64,000 nt of DNA. Origin: Mycocentrospora acerina (lineage: Eukaryota > Ascomycota > Dothideomycetes > Pleosporales). Where the stretch lies: the NCBI GenBank assembly GCA_022701365.1, contig JAKUHH010000284.1, forward strand, positions 620,001 through 684,000. The letters are read 5' to 3'. The notes under the pieces are model-generated. The model made no database searches. It was not told the DNA's origin and saw only the letters and a list, made by a program, of their open reading frames with translations. Each line of letters begins with the position of its first letter. Position 1 is the stretch's first letter. Positions 10,199-20,447 of the stretch are shown here, piece by piece. Both the position numbers and the translations under genes were made by a program.

Positions 10199-12716
10199 AT
10201 GGGCATTCCGCAGTATGACAACTGCTCCATGTTTAGCAATTGCGCTTGCATTGACCTTCAAACAGATTATTCGATATCCTCAAATCGCGAGATGTTGAAC
10301 AGACTGTATCTATCGCGCAGCTTGCGGAAGATCATCACAAGCAGCATGGCAGACCTCTTAGGATAGCGGTTGATGAGGCTGACTTTCGCTTCAACAACCT
10401 CACTCAAACCCAGGTGTATGCTATTCGTGAATGTAGGCGTTCTAAATCCTCTTTCCTTTATCGCTGACAACTGCAGCCTCAAATGAGCCCGCCTTTCAGG
10501 GCATTGAGAAATCCATGTTCTATCGTATATGCCGCTTTCTCACCCTCAATGTCCAGCTTGTATTCGTATTTGATGGTCCTCATCGCCCCTGGAAGCGCAA
10601 CAAGCGAGGAGGTAATAGAGTCGATTATGAGAGTCGAAGACTTCTCAAGGAGGTGTTGGCCTGTATTGGCGTTCTATACCACGAAGCACCTGGTGAAGCA
10701 GAAGCTGAGTGTGCGCGTTTGCAGATCTTGGGTCTTGTTGATGCCGTTTGGTCTCAGGACTCAGACTGCCTCATGTTCGGCTGTACAGTGTGGTTACGTG
10801 ATGATCGAGTTGCGAAAGAGAAGGGAAATAAAGACCGATCAAAGGAGAACACAAAGAAAAACAGCAAAACCACACGAATGGTGCGTGCCAGCGATTTTGG
10901 ACTGAGTCGCGAGAGCTTAGTTCTCTTTGTCATGCTTGTCGGCGGTGACTATGACACAGTTGGTCTCGCGCAGTGTGGTCCCGCCTTAGCTATGCGCGCC
11001 GCTCAAAGAGCGGAACTTGCCCTTGATCTCTGTCTGTGTCAAAACCAAAAGGACTGCGATGCGTGGAGGTACCAATTCGCTGAGTTCATCCAGTCGAATC
11101 CCCGTGCTCGAGGCCTCCATATCCCGCCTACTTTCCCATCATTCAAGACTCTAAAAAAGTATAATAGTCCGACTGTTACAAGTGACACGGACCTGCGGAA
11201 CAACAAGAGGCTTAGCCGAGACCATTTTCGATCTATTAATGAGCACAAACTTCTTGATGTCACAAGTTCTCGCTTCAATATCTGGGGAAAGGTATACATG
11301 AACTGGGTTGGACCAATTCTACTTACAAAGTATTTTTCTGATAGAGACCCCTCTTTACCACGGGAGCTAGTTCATAGCATAAAGGTGGTCAAGCGCCAGG
11401 CTAGCAAGTCTTGTGAGCAGCCGCAACTACCAAATTTCGAGCGCAAGATCACATTTTCACCATTCGAGTTGACTAGCTTGCAAAGGGAAGACTTTGAAGG
11501 AGATCGATTAGGCATGTGGGACCGCATCAAGGACAAGCCATTCGACCCTACTCATCGAGTCGAGTGTGACTACATGCCGGAGTATTGGCTACAGAAGGTT
11601 CTTCCTCTCGAAATTCTCAATCCTCCTCCTCCTGAGCCAAAGTCCCGTAGTCTCAAACGCAAATCGTCGATTATGGTAGACATGCAAGAAGACACGATTG
11701 AAGCACCTCAGGCTGCAAAGAAGCCACGCAAGCCTCAAGAGAGTACAAAGAAGCATGACAACCCGGCACTACAGCCTCCTTTGGGCGACGGTCTAGGGGC
11801 TACGCAGCATCGTGTTGAATTGTCTGCTCTTTCTAAAAATTCTGGCCCAAAAACGTCCGGAGGAACGTTGCATGAGATCATCGAAATTTCCGACTCAGAT
11901 GGTGAAGACCGAGAGCTGAGACCACCTCCAAAAGCTCGATCTCAAGGGTTATCTCCAATGAATTCGACCGTTACTCACATTGTCGAATTTAGCTCCCCAG
12001 AATCTTCAGACCAAGAAGAGGAACTAGGGGCCACAACCCAGCCAGCGAGTATGCATTCTGATGTATCAAGCCAAACAAGACCATCAAGAAACCTCTCATT
12101 CTACGACGAAGTTGCAGAACAAGAAGATGCAGAACTACAACTTGCTATTCGGCTAAGTATGCAAGAGCCAGTAGCATTCGAAGGAGATTTGGGTAAACAG
12201 CCAAGTCACAAAGAAAGAGCACTCCCTTGGGAAGATCTGGAGGATGACCCACAAAGCTTATTCGTACCCGAGGAGCCTTCCGCCCATGTGAATGTCTACA
12301 CGCCAAAGACTCCGACACCCCTGCGAAAGGCTGTAGCTCAAGACATGAACGGCTTTGCAGACGATTTTGAACCCCATAACATCCGACAGAACCCTTCAAG
12401 CGTCTCACATTGGTCGTTCTCGCCAGCAGGTGCGATTGTAGGCGAGCCAGATAGGGGGCCGCCCAAGACGGTAAAAGCAACATCGTACGATATGTTGGAT
12501 AGATCAATCACACCTGGTGTCCCTCCGGAAACCCCATGCAATGCGGCGCTGATCCGTGCTGCTCGACTTCAGCATTTTGAATTCAAAACTGCAGTGTCTC
12601 CCGTGGAAAATACATCTAGACCTCAGCCCCTGCCTGAGACGACTCCTAAAAAGGCCACTCCACGGACTCCCAAGACCTTGTCGAGTATTGAATATATTGA
12701 CTTGACAGGTGATTGA
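10199..12716 (+). CDS. YEN1: XPG/Rad2-family Holliday-junction resolvase, YEN1/GEN1-like
   Basis: Three exons, 10199-10212, 10266-10432 and 10477-12716, give 806 aa. The 14-nt first exon encodes MGIP plus two bases and splices to give MGIPQLFDILKS, the expected XPG N-terminus. The N-domain acidic residue is in AVDEADFRFNN. VFVFDGPHRPWKR follows, and the I-domain has EAPGEAEAECARLQ and WSQDSDCLMFG, with GGDYD in the helix-hairpin-helix region. These are the metal-binding carboxylates of FEN1/XPG/GEN1 nucleases. The long Ser/Pro-rich C-terminal half is poorly structured and has basic stretches (SLKRKSS, KKPRKP) that could be nuclear signals, with short acidic motifs such as EIIEISDSDGED resembling SUMO-interacting sites. 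Its length and layout favour YEN1/GEN1 over FEN1 or XPG. The role inferred is resolution of recombination intermediates in the nucleus. Confidence 0.87.
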
Positions 12717-13168
12717 AGACTCAGTAGACATGACCGCAGTCAAAATCCCTCAAATTTTGAGATGACATGTCTACTTTTTGAACACTCGAGACATTAATAA
12801 TCCCAGCTTCAAGCTACTGCTTGCTCACAATTCCTTCAGGGTACTTCAATCTACTTCATCTACCTTTGAGGGGTTTAGGACACTAGAGTTTTGACAGGAG
12901 AGAGGGTTGTCTTAATTGTAGTGCTATCACATGAGGGCAGTAGTTTGCCAAACGTGTAATAAGGATACGAAGGCTTTTCGGAAGAATAACCTGGAAATAT
13001 TCATGTTGGTTCCGTAAGGATGATAGGAGATGCATTGGTGGAACTGGATGGGTCTAGAGAAGAATCCGTGCGAGGCGGCCGGCAAAGAGGATAGTGATAT
13101 TTAGCAGTGGTTATATATAAACTGCACAAAGATTGCATGATTGCTAGTTCTAAGGTCTATACACATTG
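12717..13168. other. Convergent intergenic region
   Basis: 452 bp between the stop codons of YEN1 and the oxygenase gene. Two 3' UTRs are expected. No gene or repeat seen. Confidence 0.6.
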
Positions 13169-14362
13169 TTACCCCATACCCACGCCATTGTTCTTTGCGT
13201 CTCTAATCTTCCGCCTCTGCTTCTCCCTCTCTTCTATCCCAATATTGATATTGAAATGCTTGTCTCGAATGCCCTCATACATCGTCCCTACCGTCACGCC
13301 ATCAAGCGGCTCATCCCAAGTCCCCGTGATGTCAGTCTCCAAAGTAGACGAATGCACAATCAAAGGTTCATGAGCACGCAGCACAAACACAATACTAAAC
13401 CTATATCTCTTCCCCTCCGCCTGACCACCAGGGGACGTCGCCGCCGTAGTAGGGGTACCCCCAGGAAGTCCATACGACACCACACGATGCCCCCCAGCAG
13501 GATATCTCCCATTCGACAGCCGCTGAAGCTGGCGTCCAACAAGCATACTCGCGCCCTTCCGACCCTCCCTCGCGACCTCCCTCTCCACCTCGAACCACCC
13601 CCGCCCATCCCACACCTCCAGCCCAGGAACATCGCCAACAACAACACTCAACAACCCCAGATCCGCATGCGGCTCCGCCACCTCCTTAGCCTCCCACCCT
13701 TCGTACCGAAATAGCCGCAACATCGTCGCCGTTTTCTCCCCTTCGGTACTCTGCATCTCCGCACACGGACCGACAAACTGTCTTAGCCCTGCTTGCTCAT
13801 CATCCGGTAAACCCAGCGACGTGGAAATTCGCCCAAGCGTCTTGGACAGATGCGCGCCCATGAGGTCCCAGTAGCGTTTTGCAGGCGCGCGGAGGATTTC
13901 AGGGCAGTACTCTAGGGTTCGGAGGGTGATGAATTCCTTTTCGCCGGGGATGGCGGACCAGCCTTCTTCTGAGCCGAGGCGGTGCTTCCATTGCTGTTTT
14001 GAGGAGGGTGGAAGGTTGAAGAATGATTGGCTTGCGGAGAAGAGGTCTTGGTAGGCGGCTTGGAGGGGGTGTTGGCTGGGGAATTGGTCTGGCGGTGATG
14101 GTGTGTTTGGGTGGGGTGTAGATGGGGGTTGAGGGAATGTGATGGTTGTCCAGCCGAGATTTGGTAGGGCTTGTTGGTGTTGGGCGAGGACGAGGGGGAG
14201 AGGTGCTTCTTTTAGCGGGAGACTTAGATCTTGCTGTTTATTTTCTTGCTCTTTAGTGTCGTTGCTGTTTTTTCTTCCTTTAGGTCGAAAGCGAGCGATG
14301 AGGCTGGAGATGGAGAATTGCTGTTCGGGTTGTTTGGACGAGGTCGTGGTTGTGACGGCCAT
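13169..14362 (-). CDS. 2-oxoglutarate/Fe(II)-dependent oxygenase family protein
   Basis: Single exon, 397 aa from the first ATG (the frame extends 24 nt upstream without ATG). The jelly-roll core carries the iron triad His232-x-Asp234 (in EPHADLGLL) and His292 (in PAGGHRVV), and the 2-oxoglutarate-binding Arg321-x-Ser323 (in RYRFSIVF). It therefore resembles the isopenicillin-N-synthase-like branch. The N-terminal DIOX_N region is present but diverged, and the first 50 or so residues are low-complexity and polar. The C-terminus ends with a basic helix (EEREKQRRKIRDAK). The substrate is unknown and there is no biosynthetic cluster around it: neighbours are YEN1 and IBA57. An unassigned metabolic or modification role is all I can say. 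Confidence 0.85.
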   Translation of the reverse strand: MAVTTTTSSKQPEQQFSISSLIARFRPKGRKNSNDTKEQENKQQDLSLPLKEAPLPLVLAQHQQALPNLGWTTITFPQPPSTPHPNTPSPPDQFPSQHPLQAAYQDLFSASQSFFNLPPSSKQQWKHRLGSEEGWSAIPGEKEFITLRTLEYCPEILRAPAKRYWDLMGAHLSKTLGRISTSLGLPDDEQAGLRQFVGPCAEMQSTEGEKTATMLRLFRYEGWEAKEVAEPHADLGLLSVVVGDVPGLEVWDGRGWFEVEREVAREGRKGASMLVGRQLQRLSNGRYPAGGHRVVSYGLPGGTPTTAATSPGGQAEGKRYRFSIVFVLRAHEPLIVHSSTLETDITGTWDEPLDGVTVGTMYEGIRDKHFNINIGIEEREKQRRKIRDAKNNGVGMG

Positions 14363-14677
14363 GATGTATATGATGGATCTGTGCAAGAACTAGGATATTA
14401 TGAGTGAATACTACTCACAATTTCAATGAACAAGGTAGTACGAGACAATATATGAACAGTGATGCCTGGAGAACAGCAAATGTCGAACGACCAAGATGGC
14501 TGAGCAAGGCGGATGACGTAAGGTAGCTAAGCCACAATCATGTGAGCTATTATTGTAAGTTGAATCTAGTGACTTTATCCGCAAAGATTGGGGAGATTGA
14601 GAACAACAGTATTGGTTCTGTACCATTTCAAATAGTCGTGCACAAGATTCTTGTTGAGTTTGGGAAGCTACACAACA
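14363..14677. other. Intergenic, oxygenase promoter side
   Basis: 315 bp between the oxygenase start and the IBA57 stop, both genes on the minus strand. No feature beyond the expected promoter and terminator was recognised. Confidence 0.5.
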
Positions 14678-15988
14678 CTATATCCTGGTCCGATTCTTAT
14701 CCCACATGTCCCTCTCCTTGACCAGAAACCAATCGTGCAGCGTTGCTTGTACCCCAACGATATCTTTTTCATTTGCTGCTTCTCCATTTTCCCCTTCTCC
14801 CCCACCACTCATCCCAAACTTTGCTCCAGGCTTCCAGCTGCCTCCCTCGGCACTGACTTTCATGGGCGTCATCATCTCCAACCGGCAGAGCGCAAGCCCG
14901 ACATTTCCCACGCCGGCGATGAACTTCCCACATGCGCGACCCTTTTTGAGAGTACCTGATGAGTCTATCGACTTTATATCTGTGCCTGGCTCGGTGGTTG
15001 GGAAATCGGGATTGAAAGAGATATTTAAATCGGGTTCCAAGGAAGCTGTAGTACCTGTTGATGCATGCACACTGTATAGCGTCACAGGCAAGATGCGCTT
15101 TCTGACCACACCTGTATGCTTTGTCCGAATAGTGAGCTCCTGCCCGAGATAGCATCCCTTCTTGAAGTCTATCCCCTGGGAAAGGTCGATGTTGTGCTCC
15201 ATTGGTAGTGCTGTTTCTCGAGGAATTTCGAGGGGCCCTTCGGGAATGCCAAGTTGGTATCGTTTGATACGATACTGCTTCTCATCCATGATATCCTTCT
15301 CCCCCACTGCAGAAGCGCCGTCTTTGACGAGACCCCTCCATAGCCCTGGACCCCTAGGATCGTCCATGGATACCACAACCCCGTTCTTCTCCATATTCTT
15401 GCATGCATTCCCCCATGCCGCCCATATATGCATTCCTTCCGCATCTTTGATATCAACCTTACTCCGCAGCTTGTGACGTTTTAAATGCTTCTTCAGGCTC
15501 TCCGCCTCCCCCGCGTCAACCTCAATATAACAAGCCCATGTGCCCTTTTCCGCGACGAGCTCAGGGTATACCCAGATAAACACATCCCAAAGAACTCTGC
15601 CGCGCGCGTCGAGAAATGCTGAATAGAAGGGCGATGGAGAAGGGTGCTGCGGGTCGATGTTGTTTGTTACGAGGCCCTGGAGGAACTTGGCGGCGTCGGG
15701 GCCCGAGAGGGAGAGCAGACGACGGTGGAGGAGCGATGTAGCACCCGAGCTAGCTGGTTGTACTGCCGATGAATAAGTGCGCAATGGCCAGGAAGCGTGT
15801 GGGGATGCGTCGAGCGTTTGGATATGGACGACCTGACTGCGTCCATAGCGCCGGGGTTGCCATGACGCAGTCGTTATTTTACGAATTGCCCCAAAATATG
15901 CGCTGCGCCTATAGCGGAGACTACTTTGACATGTATCGCATATAAATGCTCGAGTCCGGAGTGGAGTAGACGACAGGAGAGGTGCCAT
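14678..15988 (-). CDS. IBA57: Mitochondrial iron-sulfur assembly protein IBA57
   Basis: Single exon, 436 aa. It belongs to the GcvT/YgfZ family; the signature KGCYLGQELTIRTKHTG is the K-G-C-Y-x-G-Q-E motif with the conserved Cys. It works with ISA1/ISA2 late in mitochondrial [4Fe-4S] cluster assembly. The first 60 or so residues are rich in Arg, Ser and hydrophobics with few acids (MAPLLSSTPLRTRAFI then RYRRSAYFG, RKITTASWQPRRYGRSQ), a typical mitochondrial presequence. The folate-binding-like domain begins around LLHRRLLSLSGPDAAKFLQGLVTN. Length is in the range of fungal CAF17/IBA57 proteins. It is divergent from nothing: the neighbour upstream (PTM1-like) is convergent or tandem on the same strand. 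I am confident of the family and function. Confidence 0.92.
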   Translation of the reverse strand: MAPLLSSTPLRTRAFICDTCQSSLRYRRSAYFGAIRKITTASWQPRRYGRSQVVHIQTLDASPHASWPLRTYSSAVQPASSGATSLLHRRLLSLSGPDAAKFLQGLVTNNIDPQHPSPSPFYSAFLDARGRVLWDVFIWVYPELVAEKGTWACYIEVDAGEAESLKKHLKRHKLRSKVDIKDAEGMHIWAAWGNACKNMEKNGVVVSMDDPRGPGLWRGLVKDGASAVGEKDIMDEKQYRIKRYQLGIPEGPLEIPRETALPMEHNIDLSQGIDFKKGCYLGQELTIRTKHTGVVRKRILPVTLYSVHASTGTTASLEPDLNISFNPDFPTTEPGTDIKSIDSSGTLKKGRACGKFIAGVGNVGLALCRLEMMTPMKVSAEGGSWKPGAKFGMSGGGEGENGEAANEKDIVGVQATLHDWFLVKERDMWDKNRTRI

Positions 15989-16310
15989 TGTGTGTCCTTA
16001 TCATATTCTCGCGAGAGAAAGAGAGAAGACGAAAAGAAGCTCTCACTGAGACCTCGGCATTTGCGGAGTTAACAATCCCACCTAAGCAGCCATGCATTGA
16101 GCATCATAGAACTTGCAGAATTTCAATTTAGCATTTGAAAACTGAGCATACGACATCAAAAAGTAATAGAACGTTTCTGAATTTTTTCGAAAATAAGAAC
16201 CTCTTTCATGTTTATCCATACAAAGTGCTGACACCGCTGCCAAACGCCGACGCTGATCAATTCGTACATTTCTATCAGTCTTCAATGTGACCCCAGCGAT
16301 CAACTTAAAC
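15989..16310. other. Intergenic, 322 bp
   Basis: The IBA57 promoter and the 3' flank of the PTM1-like gene, both on the minus strand. No other feature seen. Confidence 0.5.
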
Positions 16311-18171
16311 CTACGCATCCTTTCGACTCGTCAGGCGTGCTCGCTCACTACCACCTGGTTTTGAGCTTGAAGCCTCAGACTCGTCGTCACTTTCATCCTC
16401 ATCCTCGTCGTCATCTTCGTCGTCATCGTCGCTCCATTTGTCGTCCTCGCCAACTGCAAAAATGGTATCCCCATCAAGTGACTCTCGCGGAGGAACTATA
16501 GGCTTTTGCGGCTTGGGTGCCGGTAGCGGAGAGGTATCACGTGCCATGTCACTTCGCTGCCTCGGCGCAGGGTCGTAAGAAGGTAAGTGGTCTGAACCGC
16601 CCTCCTCCTCATCAAGAGAGTCTCGCATAGACGTGATCTCAAAGCCTTCATCATCCTGGGCAATCTAGACTGGAGTTAGCAGATGAATACAGTTTTCACA
16701 TCCTAGGCAAAAATACCTCATCGCTCATGGCGAATCTCCTGTTGTTCGCGGTAGGCCGCCACATGTATGCGACGAAGCAAACATCCGCCAAATACACTAG
16801 ATTGAGCCAGCCATCCAAGACAAACCACCGCGTTTTCCAGTGCGTAGGTGCGAAATCTGGGGTCGAGGCACCAGCAAATGTGAAACTGTTGATGAAGAAG
16901 AAACCAAAGATGACAACGATACTCGTCAAGATGCACCACCAAAGCCTCTTGTACATGGTGGCCTTGACATTCTGCTTTCGCTCCATAAGATCCTTCATCG
17001 TGAGGTTCAACGAGTTCAACGTCCAGATGTAGAAAGCGGTCAGAGTGGCAGAGAGGGGCAAAATGACGAGCAGTACCAGAGGACCAGCATCATCTGGGCG
17101 AACGGTGAGCGAGGCAACGGCATAAATGACACCAAAGACAAAGTGCGCAACGGCAAGCCAGCGAACAATAGTCATGTTCTTGCCAAGTGATGGTTTGACA
17201 ACGCCGTAGCCCATGCATACGATTAGGAGCAGGAAAAAGGAGAAGGAATTGCGAAATGCGTTCAAGACGGCGACTACGATCATGAGCACCTTGTTTCCGA
17301 CGTTGTTGCCGTGGCGATTCTGGTAATCATAGAAGCCCCATGTCATGAGCATCTCGACTACCAAAAAGACCAGAATGGCTGTGATGTAGTTCTGAACTGC
17401 GAGGATGTCATGCCTGTTTTGGAAGTACAAGAAGCCCCAGAAGCTTAGCACAACAAAGTAGACGATGGTAATCCCGCCATAGAAAGGAAGCTTGGCAATC
17501 TGGGCAGCCGGGAGCTCTCCGTAGGCGTTTCGAAAGGTGACGATAGCCTCGTACTCGACGTCCTTTGTCAGTGCTGCTGTAGCTACGCAGTAGTATCCAG
17601 TCTTGATGGACAGCTTCTTCTCAGCGGTTGCAATGGGATAGTTGATGGACTTGGGGTCGTTGAGGTGTACAGCGGCAGTGCGGATGTTCATCTTGGATAA
17701 GGCGTCGGCATCGTCGGAGAGGAGCCATTCGCCCTTTTGTGTGCTGTTGCAGAGCTTCGCATCGATTGTGTCGTCGTTGCAAATATACTGGCGCTGTCAT
17801 ATTCGTCAGCCCGTGTAGCGCCCAAATGCGCAGATGTCACCCACCTCTTCGACGTCCAAGTTGGAGGGCTTCCCCAGCAGGAGCGAGTCCTTCCACTCCC
17901 AGATAACAACGCCCACAGTCGGGTCCTGTACGTCCTTGTTCTGCCCGTCCTTGCGTATAAACTTGACGAGGATGAACGGGTCCACCTGTCCGCCCCAGCT
18001 CTTCTTGCTGTACATTCCCGAGCACTTCTGAGCATCGTCGCGCGTCTGGCCTCCACGTTAGCCATGAGCTTCCGACACGTGTGGACATGGGCGTACCAAG
18101 GTGACATCGATTGCGGCAATGCTGCTGCTCAACAGCAGCAGCAGTGCTATTGTACTTCGCCAAGCCCACAT
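16311..18171 (-). CDS. PTM1: PTM1/GPR107-type seven-TM (GOST family) protein
   Basis: Four exons, 18097-18171, 17845-18045, 16717-17793 and 16311-16664, give 568 aa. A signal peptide (MWAWRSTIALLLLLSSSIAA) precedes a luminal domain with scattered Cys (QKCSGMYS, QYICNDD, KLCNST). A block of seven hydrophobic helices follows from about residue 193 (FYGGITIVYFVVLSFWGFLYF) to 446. It matches the lung seven-transmembrane receptor family (PTM1 in yeast, GPR107/108 and TMEM87 in animals), which sits in Golgi/endosomal membranes and is thought to help membrane trafficking. The cytosolic tail is long and strongly acidic (a D/E-rich run near residue 540), then ends basic. It shares a 238-bp divergent promoter with NCS2. 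The last intron removes an in-frame stop, confirming the tail exon. Confidence 0.88.
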
Positions 18172-18409
18172 GATGCGCCGGTAAGTAGATGCAAGGCCAG
18201 GTTGCTGCCTCGATGTTTAGTTGTGAGGCTGGTGCCCTCGTCGCTTCCGCCGGCGCCTTAGCCTGGAGCGCTGTACTAGCGCAGGTCGCAGTGTGTGTGG
18301 CGCAGCACAGATCTGCCAAGCACCAGTGCCACTGGTCCATCTCTGCGACCAGCAACTCCCACAGATAGATTCGCAAACAACACCCAGCAGATATATTTTG
18401 TTGTGCAAG
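18172..18409. promoter_or_regulatory. Bidirectional promoter region PTM1 / NCS2
   Basis: 238 bp separate two divergent start codons, so both core promoters and 5' UTRs must fit here. No specific factor site is claimed. Confidence 0.5.
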
Positions 18410-19598
18410 ATGCCAGGAACCACCGATATCTGCAGGAGGTGTAGAACCAACGACTCTGTGCTCGTTGTACGCGCCGAGCCACTTTGCCAGTACGTTTTGC
18501 CTCACGACGTGGGGTGTGATTCAGAAAGCTAAAATCTGCAGTGAATGTTTTGCAAGATATGTGCACACAAAAACCATCAAGCGCTTGGAGTCGTTCCGCG
18601 TAAACTTCGCTGCTTCAGCTCCGCAGCGCAGAGTCTTAGTTCCCCTTTCTTTTGGAGTTTCATCCACCACTCTCTTACATGTTCTGGACTTGCATCTCAA
18701 GACTCAAAAAGCAAAGACAGGCCGTACTGGATTTACCGTTGGTGTACTAGTAGTCCAAGATCCCGGACAGCCTTTCCCCGCAGATGAGTTGCTCAAAAAG
18801 GCTCGTGAACAGTATCCAGATCATGACTACGCACTTTTACCACTCCACGACGTCTTCCGGCTCATCTCAGACGATGCTTCTCTTCGGGACCTAATATCTA
18901 TGGAAAATAATCAGCAGAATCTTACTCATCAGGAGCAACTCACCCATCTGATCAATTCGCTTGCATCGGCTACGGCACGCGCGGACGTTTTGACTACACT
19001 CAAGACTAGACTAATCGTCGAACACGCTAAGCTGACCGAATGCGAGAGCATCCTCTGGGGTGACAGTACTACCAGACTTGCCCAAAGGACACTAGCCGAG
19101 ACAGCAAAGGGCCGTGGTTTTTCTCTGCCGTGGCAGATCTCGGATGGCGAATCTCCCTTTGGTTTAAAGTTTCACTACCCGCTCCGAGACGTACTCAAAA
19201 AGGAGTTGGTATCATACATCGATATGGCAGAGCCTGGATTAGCATCACTTGTGCATGAGCCCTCATCAGGTGCGACTCAGGCTTCCACGAGCTCCAAAAA
19301 CACCACCATCGACGACCTTATGAAGCAGTACTTTGAATCAGTTGAAGAAAACTTTCCTAGTATCGTCTCGAATGTCGTTCGTACCACCAGCAAACTGCAG
19401 CTACCAGCAAATGCTATTTCAGACCCGCCGTGCAATCTATGCGGCATGCCTGTATCAGGTGGACGGTTCGGTATCCATGGATGGGGCGGGGATCAGGAGG
19501 ATGGAATCGACGGCTTACATGTAGATGCCGCTAGTAGAGTTTGCTACGGCTGTACCAGATCGATATCTCGACCCTCTGCAAGCACAAACGGCACTTGA
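18410..19598 (+). CDS. NCS2: Cytoplasmic tRNA 2-thiolation protein NCS2/CTU2
   Basis: Two exons, 18410-18489 and 18542-19598, give 378 aa. With NCS6/CTU1 it thiolates the wobble uridine of Lys, Glu and Gln tRNAs through the URM1 pathway. The spliced N-terminus has the Cys set ICRRCRT ... LCHECFARYVHTK, created across the intron, as in CTU2 proteins. RRVLVPLSFGVSSTTLLHVLD matches the ATPase-like fold with a degenerate PP-loop. LGDSTTRLAQ-type sequence (ILWGDSTTRLAQRTL) and a C-terminal zinc-type pair PCNLCGMP ... VCYGCTRS complete the family pattern. The C-terminal 15 residues after CYGC look non-conserved, so the exact stop is less sure. It is divergent from the PTM1-like gene. Confidence 0.9.
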
Positions 19599-20447
19599 AG
19601 ATGGTCCTGCAGTTTCACCGGATCTCGAGGTTGCTGCGAATTGAAAGAGCTGCCAGCGCGCTTCCCTACCTTCAGTCTATGATCTTGAAAGTATCAGACA
19701 AACATACGAAGGGTACCTCTCGAACAAACATACTCACACGGAAGACGCAACAGAAGCGTACCAGGCGTACTAAGCGCCAAAATCATTGGAGACTCCCTAA
19801 TATCAAGGCCTGTAACTGAAAAGGTACCCTTCGGATCTAGGGCTTTGTCAAGATGGGAAGTTCAAGCAGGATCAATCAAAAACGCAAGATTCCAGATGCA
19901 TCATCGAAATTCGCACTACGCATAGTTATATGTTTTGTCCATGGACTCCTTTCGAGAAATGCTCTTGAACTTCTTTCAGAAACTTTCGCGCAAACTCATG
20001 CAAATCAACGTGTATCGAAAGGCTTCTTTGAATAGACATATCAGTTATCTTTAGAAATGTGAGGTCTTGAGGTGATTGGGGTTTCTTATACATTGCATAA
20101 TAGTAGGCTATATAATGCTATACAATTATGTATCCCAGCTTGGAAAAGCTTCGCCCTATGGAACTGAACCGCTCAACTGTACAAAGTTGCCAAATTGAAT
20201 TCGAATTACGTTGTATCATGTATTCAATTGTGTTTGTTCCCAATCCAGATGAAGTGTTCTCAAGAATTCGCGCTAGCTGAGCCGATCCACCATGGTGCTC
20301 TCCAGTCTTAAATTGTCACCTTCTAAGCTACAAGAGTCGATTCCATTTCAACTGCACAAAGACAACGATTTGCTGTGTCTTTGGTCGGAAGGAGATACTA
20401 AAATTAGACTCACTGTATCGAATCAGCTTTGCAACATTCAAACAAGC
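19599..20447. other. Intergenic, 849 bp
   Basis: This lies between NCS2 and the PARG-like gene. Several short frames exist, including an ATG at 20292 in good context (CACCATGG) that is in frame with the next gene and may be its real start. No RNA gene or repeat recognised. Confidence 0.5.

Noticed and set aside
19541..19819. Basic open frame overlapping and following the NCS2 C-terminus
   Set aside because: No recognised motif; it overlaps conserved NCS2 codons. Another frame here also looks mildly protein-like but is interrupted by stops and has no good splice sites.
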